Below, one piece after another: positions 10,904-22,304 of a stretch of DNA of 64,000 bases (its first letter is position 1; every line of letters begins with the position of its first letter). The position numbers and the translations under genes were made by a program. The notes beneath the pieces were generated by a model. That model was not told where the DNA came from. It made no database searches and saw only the letters and a program-made list of their open reading frames with translations. The DNA is from Candidatus Streptomyces philanthi (lineage in GTDB: Bacteria; Actinomycetota; Actinomycetes; Streptomycetales; Streptomycetaceae). Location: contig CP073042.1 of NCBI GenBank assembly GCA_018114805.1, positions 1,116,001 to 1,180,000 of the forward strand. The letters run 5' to 3'.

Positions 10904-11308
10904 GTGAATGAGATTCCGCGCGGCACGCTGCAGGAGCAGACCTTCTACGAGCAGGTCGGCGGCGAGGAGACCTTCCGGCGCCTGGTGCACCGCTTCTACC
11001 AGGGCGTCGCGGAGGACACGTTGCTGCGGCCGATGTACCCGGAGGAGGACCTCGGCCCGGCCGAGGAGCGCCTGGTGCTCTTCCTGATGCAGTACTGGGG
11101 CGGCCCCCGCACGTACAGCGACCAGCGCGGCCACCCCCGACTGCGGATGCGGCACGCGCCGTTCACGGTGCACCGGGCCGCGCACGACGCGTGGCTGCGG
11201 CATATGCGGGACGCCGTCGACGAGTTGGACCTGGCGCCCGAGCACGAGCAGCAGCTGTGGAAGTACCTGACGTACGCCGCCGCCTCGATGGTCAACACTC
11301 CGGGCTGA
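10904..11308 (+). CDS. glbO: Group II truncated haemoglobin (GlbO)
   Basis: 134 aa. GTG at 10904 is preceded by ATGGAGG. The group II signature is clear: [19 protein letters not shown] near the N-terminus (helix B Tyr) and [25 protein letters not shown] (CD/E region and proximal His). The C-terminus ends with [11 protein letters not shown]. These haem proteins bind oxygen with high affinity and are linked to redox and NO/peroxide handling; the physiological role here is unknown. It has its own leader after the hairpin terminator and is followed by about 310 bp before the ABC permease gene. The gene is intact and of normal length. Confidence 0.93.
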   Translation: MNEIPRGTLQEQTFYEQVGGEETFRRLVHRFYQGVAEDTLLRPMYPEEDLGPAEERLVLFLMQYWGGPRTYSDQRGHPRLRMRHAPFTVHRAAHDAWLRHMRDAVDELDLAPEHEQQLWKYLTYAAASMVNTPG

Positions 11309-11619
11309 GCGGCCAGCGCGCCGCGCCGGGCCGCCGGTGCGCCGAACCGGCGGCGGCCCGACGGCGGCCGAAGGAACGGGCCATTCCGGACGGCGTCCGC
11401 AGTCACGCCGCATACCCTCTGTATCACATAGCGGACACTGCGTATCGCATGTCAGTCACAATCGGATCAATTCCAGACCGCAACCGCTTTCAGGCCGCAC
11501 CTTTCTCTGACAACATCCAGGCACGCTGCCGAGTCGACACACCGCCGTCACCTCCGTGACCGCGCGCCGTCGCTGGCTCGCGACGGGTCCGGTGGGCGGG
11601 GAGCAGCGCGGGGGGTTCA
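11309..11619. other. Intergenic region upstream of the ABC permease genes
   Basis: About 310 bp with locally lower GC (11410-11530) between the haemoglobin and permease genes. It is probably the promoter region of the three-gene ABC operon. No gene or clear hairpin is seen. Confidence 0.35.
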
Positions 11620-14600
11620 GTGGCGGGCTTTGTGTTCCTGCGTGTCCGTGCGCACCGATTGCTGTTGGCGGCGACGCTGTTGACGGTGCTGCTGACCACC
11701 GCGGTGCTGGCCACGCTCGGCGCGTTCGGCGCGGCCATCGGCGACGCGGGGTTGCGGCACGCGCTGCGGGTGGCCACGGACCTGCCGGAGTCGGAGCGCG
11801 CGGCGGCCGAGCGGACGTTCGACGGCCTGCCGGTGACGCTGCGTTCGATGGCGCACTCGGGCAAGTACGCGCTGCCCCGCGAGCTCCAGTCCGCCGCGGC
11901 CCGACAGGGCGAGCCAGACCTCACGCTGTTCGCCGCGATCGACCGCACGCACGTCACGCTGACCACAGGCGCCTGGCCGGACAGCACGGCCCGGGGTCCC
12001 GCCGAGAGCGACGAGCGCGGCGCGAACGCCAAGAACGCCAAGAACGGCGAGAACGGCGAGAGCAGCACGAACGCCAGGAGCGGCGAGGCCGGCGCGGCGC
12101 TGCCGTCGCGCTCCAGGAGGCCGCGGCGGCCCGCCTCGGGCTGCGCGTCGGCGCTGGCCTGACCCTCACCAACCGGCTGTCGGGGTCGCCCGTGCGGATC
12201 CAGGTCACCGGCCTGTACCGGCCCAAGGACCGCACCGATCCCTACTGGCAGTTGGACGACCTGGGTGGCAGCGGCGTGCGGACGCTGGCGTTCACCACGT
12301 ACGGGCCGCTGCTAACCGATGACGCGGCCTTCCGGGAGGAGCGCGTCGCCCAGGCAGGGATGTCCTGGCTGGCGGTGGCGGACTTCTCCGGGGTGAGCGC
12401 GGACGACGTGGACGGGCTGCGGTCGGCGGCCGAGCGGAGGCGGGCCGCGCTGGCGAAGGACCCGGCGCTCGGCGGTCCGGGGGTGAGCACGGGGTTGCCG
12501 ACCGTGCTCGACCAGGCCGACCGTTCGCTGCTCGGGGCCCGTTCGACGCTGCTGATCGTGACGCTGCAACTGGTGCTGCTCGTAGGGTACGCACTGCTGC
12601 TGGTGCCCCGGTTGCTCAGCACGGAGCGGGCCGGCGAGACGGAGTTGCTGCTCGCCCGTGGCGCGTCCCGGCCCCGGATCGCGCGGCTCGCGGCCGTCGA
12701 GGCGCTGCTGCTGGCCGGGCCCGCGGCGGTGGCGGCGCCGCTGCTGGCCGGGCTGCTGATGGAACTCATGGCCGCCTACGGCCCGTTGGCGCGCATCGGC
12801 CTCGACCTGGACACCGGGCCGACCTGGCGGACCTGCGTCATCGGCGGCGCCGTGGCGCTGGGCTGCGCCGCGGCCGTGGTGGCGCCGCGCGACTCGGGCC
12901 CGGGCGCGCGGCGGCCCGACCGTGGTACGCACGCGGGCCAGCGCCCTGCCCGCGCCGCTGCGCGCCGGCGCGGACGTGAGCCTGCTGGTCATCACGGGCG
13001 TCGCGTACTGGCAGCTCGACCAGCAGTCGGACGACGGCGGCGGGGTGCTCAGCGGTGACGGCGGCGCGCTCGGCGTGGACCCGGTGCTGGTCGCGGCCCC
13101 CGCGCTGGCGCTGCTCGCCGGCACGGTGCTCACGCTGCGGCTGCTGCCGCCGGTCGCCAGGATCGCCGAGCGGCGCGCGGCGCGGGGCCGGTGCTGCTGC
13201 TCGTGCTGGCCGTGGCCATGGGCATGTTCGCGGTCGGCCAGGGCGCCTCCTGGGAGCGCTCGCAGGACGACCAGGCGGACTTCGCGGCCGGCACCGACGT
13301 ACGGCTCCTCTCCAGCCGCATTCCGCAACTCGGGCAGGGCGGCGCGTACGCGTCGGTGCCGGGGGTGGCCGACGCGGCGCCCGCCGCCCGGGTGCAGTTC
13401 GGGCTCTCCGGCGGGCGCGGCGCCTCGCTGCTCACCCTCGACGCGCGGCACGCCAAGGGCTCGCTGCTGATGCGCGACGACCTGGCCGACCGGGACGCGC
13501 AGGCCGTGTTGGACACCGTCGCGCCGCGCGGGGCCGTCGAACGCCCGGGGATCGCGCTGCCCGGCACGCCCGACGAACTGCGCCTGACGGCCCGGCTCGG
13601 CGCGCCCGGCGCGCCGGGCGGCACCTCGCCCAGCAGGGCCTCGGCAGCCGTCACCGTGACCATCGAGGACCGCTTCGGCGTGCCGTACCCGCTGCGGATC
13701 GGCCAACTCCCCGTCGACGACAAGCCCCACACCCTGGTGGCCGGGATCGCGCGGACCGCGGGCGCGCCGGGCGGCAAACCCGCCGGGCCGCTGCGGCTGA
13801 CCTCGATCAAGCTGGACCTGCTCCAGTCGGCACACGCGGAGCGGCACGCCTTCGAGGTGAGCGACCTGCGGGCGGTCGGCGCTGACGGCGCGGCCCAGGC
13901 GGTGCCGGTGCCGGACGGGTTCGACTGGCGGGCGACGGCCACGTTCGCGGAGGAGGAGCCCGGCAACGTCCGGGCCAGGCCGCGGACCGAGCCGCCCCCG
14001 GCACACCGCGGACCGGCCGCTGACCGCCGGCTACGACACGGGCCAGCACGTCGGCGACGACCTGATTCCCTCGCGCCCCACCAGCACCTTCACCTTCGCC
14101 GCCCCCTGGCCTCGGCAGCCAGGCCCGCTGACGGCCGTGGCCACCGACCGCTTCCTGGACTCCAGCGGCGCCACGGTGGGTTCGACGGTCAGCGTGCCCG
14201 TCGCGGGCGAGACGCTGCCGGTGCGCGTCGTCGCCGCCGTGCGCGCGCTGCCCACCGCGGCGGGCGGCGACCAGGGGGCGGCCGACGCGGCGGCCACCGG
14301 CGGTTCCACGTCGGACGGTGGCGCACTGCTCGTCGACTTCCGGGCAGTCAACCAGGCGCTCGCCGCCCGCGATTCCGCCGCCCTGCCGCACAGCGAGTGG
14401 TGGCTGCGGCCGGCGCCGGGCAAGGGCGAGCAGGTGGTGGCCGCGCTGCGACAGCGGCCCGACACCGACCCGGCGCAGGTCATCGCCCGTTCGGAGATCG
14501 CGGACGAGCTGCACGACGACCCGTTCGGCGCGGGCCCGCAGGCCGGGCTCGCCGCCGCGGCCCTGGTCGCGGCGGCGCTGGCCGCGGTCGGCTTCGCCGT

Positions 14601-14955
14601 CAGCATGGCCGGCTCGCTACGCGAACGCGGCGCCGAGTTCGGCGTCCTGCGCGCCCTCGGCGCCCCCCGGCGCCAACTCGCCCGCATGGTGGCGGCGGAA
14701 CAGACGCTGCTCATCAGCCTGGCGCTGGCCGTGGGACTCGCCCTGGGCACGGTGCTGACCCGGGCGGTGGTGCCGCTCATCGTGTTGACCGGCGAGGCGG
14801 CCCAGCCGGTGCCGGAAGTTCTGGTCGAACTGCCGCTGTGGCAGGTCGGCGGGGTGCTCGCGGCGGTCGCCGCCGTGCCCGTACTGATCGTCGCGGCGGT
14901 GGCGCTACGACGCGGCGACCCAGTCGCCACACTCCGCCACCGGGGAGGTGAGTAG
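11620..14955 (+). CDS. FtsX-like ABC transporter permease 1 (multiple frameshifts)
   Basis: About 1,110 codons from GTG 11620 to TAG 14953-14955. The N-terminal membrane segment (LLLAATLLTVLLTTAVL) is followed by an extracytoplasmic domain. Then comes a membrane block with a MacB/FtsX-type helical signature (LLIVTLQLVLLVGYALLLVPRLL), the cytosolic segment ERAGETELLLARGASRPRI, a second extracytoplasmic domain, and a C-terminal FtsX block (SMAGSLRERGAEFGVLRALGAPRRQLARMV). The coding frame changes near 12105, 12895, 13185 and 13980, each time with family-like sequence continuing. Such large double-FtsX permeases occur in Streptomyces next to a partner permease and ATPase, exactly as here, 3 bp upstream of the next ATG. 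Substrate unknown; a lipid, lipoprotein or peptide export function is typical of the superfamily. Confidence 0.8.
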
Positions 14956-14958
14956 GCC

Positions 14959-17948
14959 ATGCCCGCGTCCACGGCAGACCACGAGGGGCCCGAGCGGCCC
15001 ACGGAGGACGGGCCGACCAGCGTCGATCAGGCGGCGGCACCGGACCGGCCTGACCAGCCCGACCGGTCCGACCGGTCCGACCGGTCAACGGGTGGCGGCG
15101 GTTCGGCCGCCGGCCGCCGCGCCCCGGTCGTGACCAACTGGGTCAGGCTGCGGCTGCGCGCCGCGCCGGGCGCGGCGCTCGCGCTGGGCGTGCTGGTGCT
15201 GTTGACCTCGTTGCTGGTCGCCGCGTTCCCGCGCGGGGTGGACGCGTACGAGTCGCACGCCATCCGCGACCAGAGCAACGCGGCCTCCCCGGACCGCAGC
15301 GCCTACCAGGTCACCTCGGGGCAGCCGGGCGCGCAGCGCCCGCAGCGGGAGCGGGCCGCCGCGCTGGCTCCGGGGCCGCTCGGCGAGCAGTACCGCGCGG
15401 TGCGCGAGCGCCTGCCCGACCTGGTGCGGTTCGACCCCGCGCAGTCCGCGTACGGGGTGCGCACCCCCGAGGCGCTGGTGGCCAGCGACGCGTGGCTGCC
15501 GCGCCCGGACGGGCTGCCGCCCAAGCTGACGCTGACGGCCCAGTCGGGCCTGGCCGAGCACAGCCGCGTGCGCGAGGGCCGACTGCCGCGCGGCACGGGC
15601 CCCGCCGCCGACAGCGACAGCGCGCGGGGCGCCGGACAGGCCGACCGGTTGGAGGTCGAGGCGGCGGTCACCCGGGAGACCGCGAAGGCGCTGGACCTGC
15701 GGATCGGTTCGCGCGTCCACCTCGACGCGGTGGGCACCACCGCGCTCTCCGCGCGGATCGTGGGCGTCATCGACCCGCGCGCCCCGCGGGAGTCGTACTG
15801 GTCCGTCGAGCCGCTGCTGCGCTCCCCCGGCCTCGCGACGGAGAAGGTGTCGGGCGACACGCCCAAGCACTTCTGGGTGGAGGCGCTCCTCCTGGCCCCC
15901 GACGCCGGTCCTTCCCTGCTCTCCGCGACCGGCACCCCGCAGACCTTCTGGCGGCTGGCCAACGACCCGGGCCACCTCACCGGCCGCGACGTGACGCGCC
16001 TGCGCGAACAGGTCGCCGCGCTGGAGAACGGGCCGACGCTGGTGGCGATGCGCAAGGCGATCGGGCCCACCGCCGCCGTCAGCACCGAAGTGGACGCCAT
16101 CGTCGGCGAGTTCGTCGACATGCGGAAGGCGGTGGCGCCGGTGGTGGCCGTCGCCGCGATCGTGTTGCTGATGGCCGGCGGCCTGGCCGCCGCCAGGCGC
16201 CGCGCCGAACTGACCCTGCTGCGCTCCCATGGCGGCTCGCTCGTCGGCGTCGGCCGCCGTCTGCTGGCCGAGACCTCGGTGGTCGCGCTACCCGCGGCGG
16301 CGCTCGGCTTCGCCCTGGCCGTCGTGCTCGTACGGGAGGCGCGCCTGGTGCCGGCGCTGCTGGCCGCCGCCGCGGTGGCCGTGCTGGCCTGCTGCGCGCT
16401 GCCCGCGCGGGCCGTCGCGGCCCACCGCCGGACGCTGACCAGCATGGAGCGTACCGACGTGGTGCGGGCCAAGCCGCCGCGTGGTCGCCGAACTTACCGC
16501 ACTGGTCCTGGCGGTGGGCGCGGTGGCGGCGCTGCGCCAGCGCGGCACGGCGGGCGGCGAGGTGGACGCGCTGGTCAGCGCGGCGCCCGTGCTCGTCGGG
16601 GCGATCGCCGCGCTGCTGCTCGTGCGGCTGTACCCGCTGCCGCTGCGGCTCGCCGACCGCCCCGCGACCCGGCGCCGGGGCGTGCTCGGCTTCCTGGCGC
16701 TGGCCAGGGCCGGCCGCGCGCAGGCGACCGGGGCGCTGCTGCTCCTGGCGCTGATCATCGCGCTGTCCACCGCGTCGTTCGGCGGCTCAGTGCTAGCCGG
16801 CGTCGACGACGCGCGCGAGCGCGCCTCCGTCCTGTCGGTGGGGGCCGACGCGCGCGTGGACGACAGCAAGGGCCTGCCGAAGGGCCTGCCACCGCGCTGC
16901 GTGAGGTGTCGGGCGTGCGACAGGTGGTGCCCGCGCACATCGAGTACGACCTGTGGCTGAACGACGACGGTGACCAGGTCGCGCTGGTGGCCGTCGACCC
17001 GGCCGCGTACAACAGGCTGGCCCGGCACGTGGGCATGGACCAGGTGCCGGAGAAGGCGCTGCGCGGGGGCCGGGGCGCCGTGGTGCCGGCCATCGCCTCG
17101 CCCGGGGTCGCCAAGCGGCTGGACACCGGGCCGCAGAAGCTGCGCCCGCTCGGTGGCGACATCACGGTCAGGGTCGCCGCCGTGCACGAGGGCACTCCGG
17201 CGACGCAGACCAGCGAGTACCTGCTAATCGACGCGGACCGGTTGGCCCGCCCGTACCCGACCGCCGTGCTCATGGCCGGCTCGGGCGCGCACGGCTCGGG
17301 CATCGACATGGCCGCGGTACGCGCGGCGGCGGGCACGGGCGCGTCGACCGCCGACCGGGGCGCGGACGCCGCGGCCCGCGCGGCCGGCCTCACGCCGCCA
17401 GGTGACGACGCCGGGAAGACCTCCGGGCGGGGCGGGGCTCGGTCCGCGTCAAGGCGCGGGCCGAGGAGCACGCGGCGCTGGCCGACTCGCCGCTCCAGGA
17501 CGGTACGGAGCGGTTGTACGCGGCGGCGGTGGCAGCGGGCGCCGGGTACGCGGCGCTGGCCGTGCTCCTCTCGCTGCTCCAGGACACACCGGAGCGCACG
17601 GCGCTGCTGGCCCGGCTGCGCACGATGGGGCTCACCCGGCGCCAGGGCCGGCGGCTGCTCGTGCTGGAGGCGCTGCCGCAGGCCCTGCTCGCCACGTGGG
17701 GCGGCGTGCTCGTCGGCTACAGCACGATCCGGCTGCTGGCGCCCGGCCTCGATCTGACGCGGCTGGCGCTGTCCGCCCACGCCGGCTTCGACGAGCTGGG
17801 CACCGTACGCCTGCACGCCGACGCGCTGTCGCTGCTGATCCCCGCGGTGGGCGTGGTGCTGCTGACGCTGGCGGTGGTGCTGGCCCAGGCGTGGTGGAGC
17901 GGGCGCCGCAAGGAGAACACCGAGCTGAGGGCGGGAGAGAGCCGATGA
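14959..17948 (+). CDS. FtsX-like ABC transporter permease 2 (multiple frameshifts)
   Basis: ATG 14959 lies 3 bp after permease 1. A hydrophilic N-terminal tail rich in Asp, Arg and Ser (about 60 residues) precedes the first membrane helix (ALALGVLVLLTSLLVAAF). A long extracytoplasmic domain follows. Then come helices near 16130-16200 with the FtsX coupling segment AAARRRAELTLLRSHGGSL, more helices, a second extracytoplasmic domain, and a C-terminal block with LARLRTMGLTRRQGRRLLVLE. Frame changes occur near 16480, 16888 and 17440. The stop TGA (17946-17948) overlaps the ATG of the ATPase gene (17945), so the two are coupled. Together with permease 1 it should form a heterodimeric transmembrane core. 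Confidence 0.8.
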
Positions 17949-19330
17949 CGCAGACGGCGGCAGGCACGGGCGGACACGACGGCGCCGGCGGCACGCGCGG
18001 GCGCGGGGCGAGGGAGGCCGCGGCGGACACCGCCGCGACGGGCACGGCCCCGGCCAGCACGGCCCCGGCGGCAGGCCGGAAGGCCGAGAGCACGGCGGTC
18101 GGGGACGCGTCGGCCACGGGCGGGGGCCAGCGGGCGGGGGTGCCGCGGGCAAGGGCACCGGGAACGGGGGTGCCGCGGGCGAGGGCACCGGGAACGGGGG
18201 TGCCGCGGGCGAGGGCGGTGCGAACGGGGGCGGCGGGCGCCGGCCGACCGTACCGTCGCTGGCCGAGCTGGAACGCCGGGCCACCTCACACCGCGACCGC
18301 CCCGCCTTCGGCCACGACGCGCCGATCACCTGCGACCGACTGGTCCGCGTCTTCTCCACCGACGGCGTTGAGGTGCAGGCGCTCCAGGGGCTCGACCTGC
18401 TGGTGTCCGAGGGCGAGTTGATGGCGCTGGTCGGCGCGTCCGGCAGCGGCAAGTCCACGCTGATGAACATCCTGGCCGGCCTGGACGTGCCCACGGCCGG
18501 TGCGGCCTCGGTGGCCGGCAGCGACCTGCTGAACATGGACGCGAAGGCCCGGCTGCGCTACCGCCGCGACATCGTCGGCTTCGTCTGGCAGCAGACGGCC
18601 CGCAACCTGCTCCCGTACCTGACGACCATCCAGAACGTGTTCCTCCCCATGCAGTTGCGCGGCCGCGGCCGCCAGCGCGCCGCGCGTCTGCAGCACGCCG
18701 ACGAGCTGCTCCGGATGCTGCGGATCGACCACTGCCGGGACAAGCGTCCGCAGCAGATGTCCGGTGGCGAACAACAGCGCGCGGCCATCGCCGTCGGGCT
18801 CGCCAACACCCCTCCGTTCTCCTCGCCGACGAGCCGACCGGCGAGGAGGACTCGGCCACCGGCGAGGAGATCTTCGCCGCCTTCCGCACGGCCAACGCCG
18901 AACTCGGCACCACCATCGTGATCGTGACGCACGACCAGACCGTGGCCAGCGAGGTCCGCCGAACCGTCGCGATCCGTGACGGCCGCACCTCGTCCGAGGT
19001 GCTGCGCCGCACCGAGGTGGACGCCGAGACGGGCCAGGAGTCCCTGGTGGCACGCGAGTACGCGATGCTCGACCACGCCGGCCGGCTGCAACTCCCGGCC
19101 GACTACACGCGGTCGCTCGGCATGGAACACCGCGTCCTCCTCGAACTCGAACCCGACCACATAGCCGTCTGGCCCGACCATTCCCCGCCCCCGACGCCCC
19201 GCAGAACGGCGCGGACGGCGGGGGCGGTGGGGCCGACGGGACCGAGGGGGCCGGCGGGGTGGGCAAGACCGACGAGAGCAGCCCGGGCGGTCAGGGCGAC
19301 GCGGGTGGCGCGGGCGACGCACGGCCGTAG
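17945..19330 (+). CDS. ABC transporter ATP-binding protein with AbrB-like C-terminal extension (frameshifted)
   Basis: ATG 17945 overlaps the permease stop. A ~115-residue low-complexity N-terminal extension (with three decapeptide repeats) precedes the ATPase: Walker A GASGSGKST (about 18438), Q-loop WQQTARNL, signature MSGGEQQRAAIA, Walker B LLADEPTGEEDS and H-loop VTHD. The frame changes between 17945 and 18136, again near 18815, just before Walker B, and probably near 19190 before the Gly/Asp-rich tail. After the ATPase lies a segment LDHAGRLQLPADYTRSLGM...RVLLELEPDHIAVWPD that resembles a SpoVT/AbrB swapped-hairpin unit. The C-terminus is placed at TAG 19328-19330 in the frame giving a Gly/Asp-rich tail. 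It powers the two adjacent permeases. Confidence 0.82.
18136..18225 (+). repeat. Three tandem 30-bp units (decapeptide repeat)
   Basis: Three head-to-tail 30-bp units (18136-18165, 18166-18195, 18196-18225); the first two differ by one base and the third diverges near its end. In the ATPase frame they encode GGAAGKGTGN, GGAAGEGTGN and GGAAGEGGAN. The Gly-rich linker could vary in length by slippage. Confidence 0.85.
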
Positions 19331-19591
19331 CCGCGTGTCCCGGCGGCGCCCACGGCGGGGGCGTGACCGGGAAGCCCTTGCTCGCCCGGCCCGCCGACCA
19401 CCCGCCCGCCTGGGCGACCGTACGGACAGCGGGTCAGCCGACGGGTAGTACGGATGTGGCCAGCGGGGTCAGCAGGGCCAACCGGTCGTACGGGTGGCGG
19501 GTCGCGGGGGTTCGTACGGGCGCGGGCGCGGGTCAGCCGGCCGGGGCAGGGACCGGACCAGCGGGGTGAACCCGGGCTGGACGGGCGCGGG
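19331..19591. other. Convergent intergenic region
   Basis: About 260 bp between the ABC ATPase (+) and the hydrolase (-). It contains several short imperfect GCGGGTCAGC-like repeats and no gene. Confidence 0.4.
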
Positions 19592-20455
19592 TCAGCGGGT
19601 AGTGTCGCGCTCCACGAGCCAGCGCAGCGCCGCCTCAGCGCCGCTCAGGACCGAGATGTGCCCGTAGTCCTCACGCAGGCACAGTTCGGCCGAGGGGATC
19701 TGGCGGGCCAGCCATCTGGCGTGTGAGCTGGGCACGATGCTGTCAAGGCCGCCGTGCAGGACCAGTGTCGGCGCGGCGACCCGCGCGGGGTCGAACCCTC
19801 AGGGGGCGACGTAGGCCAGGTCGTCGGCTATGAGCCCGCCCGGCCCCGCCGCCACCGCCGGGCCGACGACGTCCGCGAACCACGCCCACTCCCCTGCCAG
19901 GGCGGCGTGATCGGCCGGGGCGAACATCTCCGAGTCGTACGCGGCGCTCGCCTCGTACCGCTCCTTCGCCGCCCGGCCCGCGGCAGCCGCGCGCAGGGAC
20001 GCCGCGCCCGAGTCCGCCATGCCGGCGAACCAGTCGAGCCCCACGGCGTCGAACGGCGCCAACCCCGCCACGCTGACCACGCCCACCACCCGCTCCGGCA
20101 GCCGCGCGCCGCATGCCAGGGCGTGCGGGCCACCACCGGAGTGGCCCAACACGGCGAACCGGTCGATGCCCAACGCGTCGGCCACGGCAGCGGCGTCGTC
20201 GGCCGCGGACCGCATACTCCGGCCCGGCCTCGGCGTCGAACCGCCGTACCCAGGGCGGTCGTAGGACACCCAGCGCACCCCCAGCCGAGCCTCGGCCGGC
20301 AGGAGCGGGCGGGGTGGGGCGCCGATGTTCGGCGTGCCGTGGTGCCAGAACAGGGCGAGTCGGTCGTCGTCGCCCAGGCCGCCCGCGTCGTAGACACGAA
20401 GCCTGCGGCCCCCGCCCAACTCCAGGTCCGACTCCGCCACCCGGTCATCGCCCAC
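19592..20455 (-). CDS. Alpha/beta hydrolase (in-frame TGA)
   Basis: Typical alpha/beta-hydrolase fold enzyme of about 287 residues. It has an oxyanion-loop HHGTPNIGAP motif, RWVSYDRPGYGGS, nucleophile elbow GHSGGG (Ser), and near the C-terminus GGLDSIVP (acid) and DYGHIS (catalytic His). An in-frame TGA at 19799-19801 separates the nucleophile half from the acid/His half. Family members read PWGFDP here, so TGG to TGA at Trp is likely; sequence on both sides is in the same frame. I chose GTG 20455 (VGDDRVAESDLEL) as the start; an upstream in-frame start at 20500 is possible. Substrate unknown; by family, ester or epoxide hydrolysis or a proline-iminopeptidase-like activity. Confidence 0.8.
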
Positions 20456-20685
20456 GCCACACCCGCTCTCTCCTCCGTCCCCACCGCTGCCGCACACCAC
20501 CGCGACCCGCTCGGCGCATCATCACCCCGGCACCCCCAGCGCCCCGGAGGTCCATGGCGTCACGGGCACCCCGGCGCCCGAGAACCGTTGCCCGGGGCGC
20601 ACCCGGCCACACGTGCTCGGCCCCCGAACCCGTGCCGCTCCCCACCACTCCGCTCGGCCAGCGGCCCCGCACCGGGGCAGGCCCG

Positions 20686-21837
20686 CTACGCCGGGGTGAC
20701 GGAGAGCCCGAGGGGGCCCGCCGTGCGCACAGCTATGGACCCGTACGGCGTCCGCAGCCGCAGCCACCCACGGGCGGCGAACAGCACCAGCGGTGGCTCC
20801 ACCGCCCCCGGCGCAGCCCCGGCCTGCCCCGCACCGTGCGCGGCAGTGGGAACCACCGGCGACGGGGACGGGGACACGGTCGGAGTCGCGGGCGCGGTCG
20901 GAGTCGCGGGCGCGGTCGTCGCGCGTAGCGCGGATGCCGGGCTTTCGGCTACCGCCGTGGTCGGCGAGCCGACGGTTGCCACCTCGGGTTCGGGCGCCCG
21001 GGCCCCTCCCGTGCCGAGCGTCGCGGTGGGCGGTGTGGGCGATCCCGTGCGCGGAGCCGTCGCCGCGCCTTCGCGGGGGTGAGCCGCGCCTTCGCGGGGG
21101 TGAGGGGGGCGCAGGAAGCCCACGGCCTGCGCCGCGTGCACGGCCCGCAGTGGCAGTTCCGTCTCGCCCAGGGTGCGGGACCAGATCTCACGGCCGATCC
21201 GGTCGCGCTCCGCGCGTGTGCGCAGCTCGGGTGCCAGTGCCTCGTCGCGGGCCCGGAACTCCGCGACCGCCACCGCCACCGCCCCGCGCACCGCCTGCGC
21301 GTCAGACAGCCCGGCCACGCGCTGCCAGCCGCCCCGCGGCGGCAGCACTCCGGCCCACGGCGGACCGGTCACCGGTTGCGGCACCACGACGGTCAGCCCG
21401 CGCGCCCCGCCAGCGCCCGGCGCGGTCCGGCCCGCGCCGGCCTCGTCCACCACGTCCCCGGCGCTCTGCAGGGCCGCGTCCACCGCGTCGGCGAACTGCC
21501 CGGCCGAGACCGTGACGTCCAACTCCCACGGCGCGCCGGTCACGCCGCCGTCGGCTCCCGTGCCGGGGGCGCCGACGCCCCCGGCGGAGGCGTCCGCCGC
21601 CGGCACGGGCTGAGCAGCCGGCGGCGGCACCAGCACCGCCGTGCGGATGGCCAGCACTTCGAACGAGGCCGGCCGGCCGAAGACCGCGAGCACCCCGCCC
21701 GGGCGCGGGCCGGCACTGGTCACGCTCGCCTGGAGCCGCACCGCCGCGGCCCGGTCGTAGTGGATCAACCGGGCCAGGAAGGCGGCGAGGTCGGCCGCCT
21801 CCCTGGCGTCGGCGAAGTACAGCGCTGGCGCCGTCAT
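20686..21837 (-). CDS. Conserved hypothetical protein
   Basis: Intact 383 aa, ATG 21837, overlapping the stop of the thioesterase by 4 bp (ATGA). The N-terminal ~130 residues form an alpha/beta-looking domain (ALYFADAREAADLAAFLARL, FEVLAIRTAVLV). A helical middle (EIWSRTLGETELPLRAVHAAQAVGFLRPP) is followed by a low-complexity Pro/Ala/Thr stretch holding a direct repeat of HPREGAA, and a short conserved-looking C-terminus (WLRLRTPYGSIAVRTAGPLG). There is no signal peptide. I do not recognise the family. The coupling implies joint expression with the acyl-CoA thioesterase. Confidence 0.75.
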   Translation of the reverse strand: MTAPALYFADAREAADLAAFLARLIHYDRAAAVRLQASVTSAGPRPGGVLAVFGRPASFEVLAIRTAVLVPPPAAQPVPAADASAGGVGAPGTGADGGVTGAPWELDVTVSAGQFADAVDAALQSAGDVVDEAGAGRTAPGAGGARGLTVVVPQPVTGPPWAGVLPPRGGWQRVAGLSDAQAVRGAVAVAVAEFRARDEALAPELRTRAERDRIGREIWSRTLGETELPLRAVHAAQAVGFLRPPHPREGAAHPREGAATAPRTGSPTPPTATLGTGGARAPEPEVATVGSPTTAVAESPASALRATTAPATPTAPATPTVSPSPSPVVPTAAHGAGQAGAAPGAVEPPLVLFAARGWLRLRTPYGSIAVRTAGPLGLSVTPA

Positions 21838-22298
21838 GCGGCGACGGCCTCCTCCGACTCGTCGTCGCGCTTGCGCCTGCCCTTGGCCGGCGCCTCCTCC
21901 AGGTACGCCGTCAGGAAGCGCTCCTCCACCGGCGTGATCCGCCGGGGACGACCGGCGTCCAGGTCGTACGGGACGACGACGGTGGAGGCCCGCACGTACA
22001 CGGTTTCCCCGTCCTTGACCTCGTACGAGAGGGTTAGCGACGCGGCGCCGATCTTCGTCACCCAGGTCTCGACGAGCACCGGCGCGTGCCGGTGCTCGAG
22101 CGGCTTGCGGTAGTCAATCTCGTGTCGGGCCACCACGGAGCCGCCCGCGAACGCGTCACCCTCGGCCTCGGCCGCCAGCCGCCACATCAGGTCAACGCGC
22201 GCCTCCTCCAGGTAGCGGAGGAAGACCACGTTGTTGACGTGGCCGAAGGCGTCCATGTCCGACCAGCGCAGCGCGCACTCGTACCTGTGCCGTGCCAT
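21834..22298 (-). CDS. Acyl-CoA thioesterase, 4HBT hotdog family
   Basis: Intact 154 aa. It opens with the hotdog active-site region RWSDMDAFGHVNNVVFLRYLEEAR, in which the Asp and the HVNN helix are diagnostic of 4-hydroxybenzoyl-CoA-type thioesterases. The central strands VVARHEIDYRKPL and TWVTKIGAASLTLSYEV and a basic/acidic C-terminal tail (KGRRKRDDESEE) complete it. It hydrolyses acyl-CoA thioesters; the natural acyl group is unknown. It lies 6 bp downstream of ettA on the same strand, and its stop overlaps the next gene's start, so the three form an operon. Confidence 0.9.
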   Translation of the reverse strand: MARHRYECALRWSDMDAFGHVNNVVFLRYLEEARVDLMWRLAAEAEGDAFAGGSVVARHEIDYRKPLEHRHAPVLVETWVTKIGAASLTLSYEVKDGETVYVRASTVVVPYDLDAGRPRRITPVEERFLTAYLEEAPAKGRRKRDDESEEAVAA

Positions 22299-22304
22299 CG
22301 CAGA

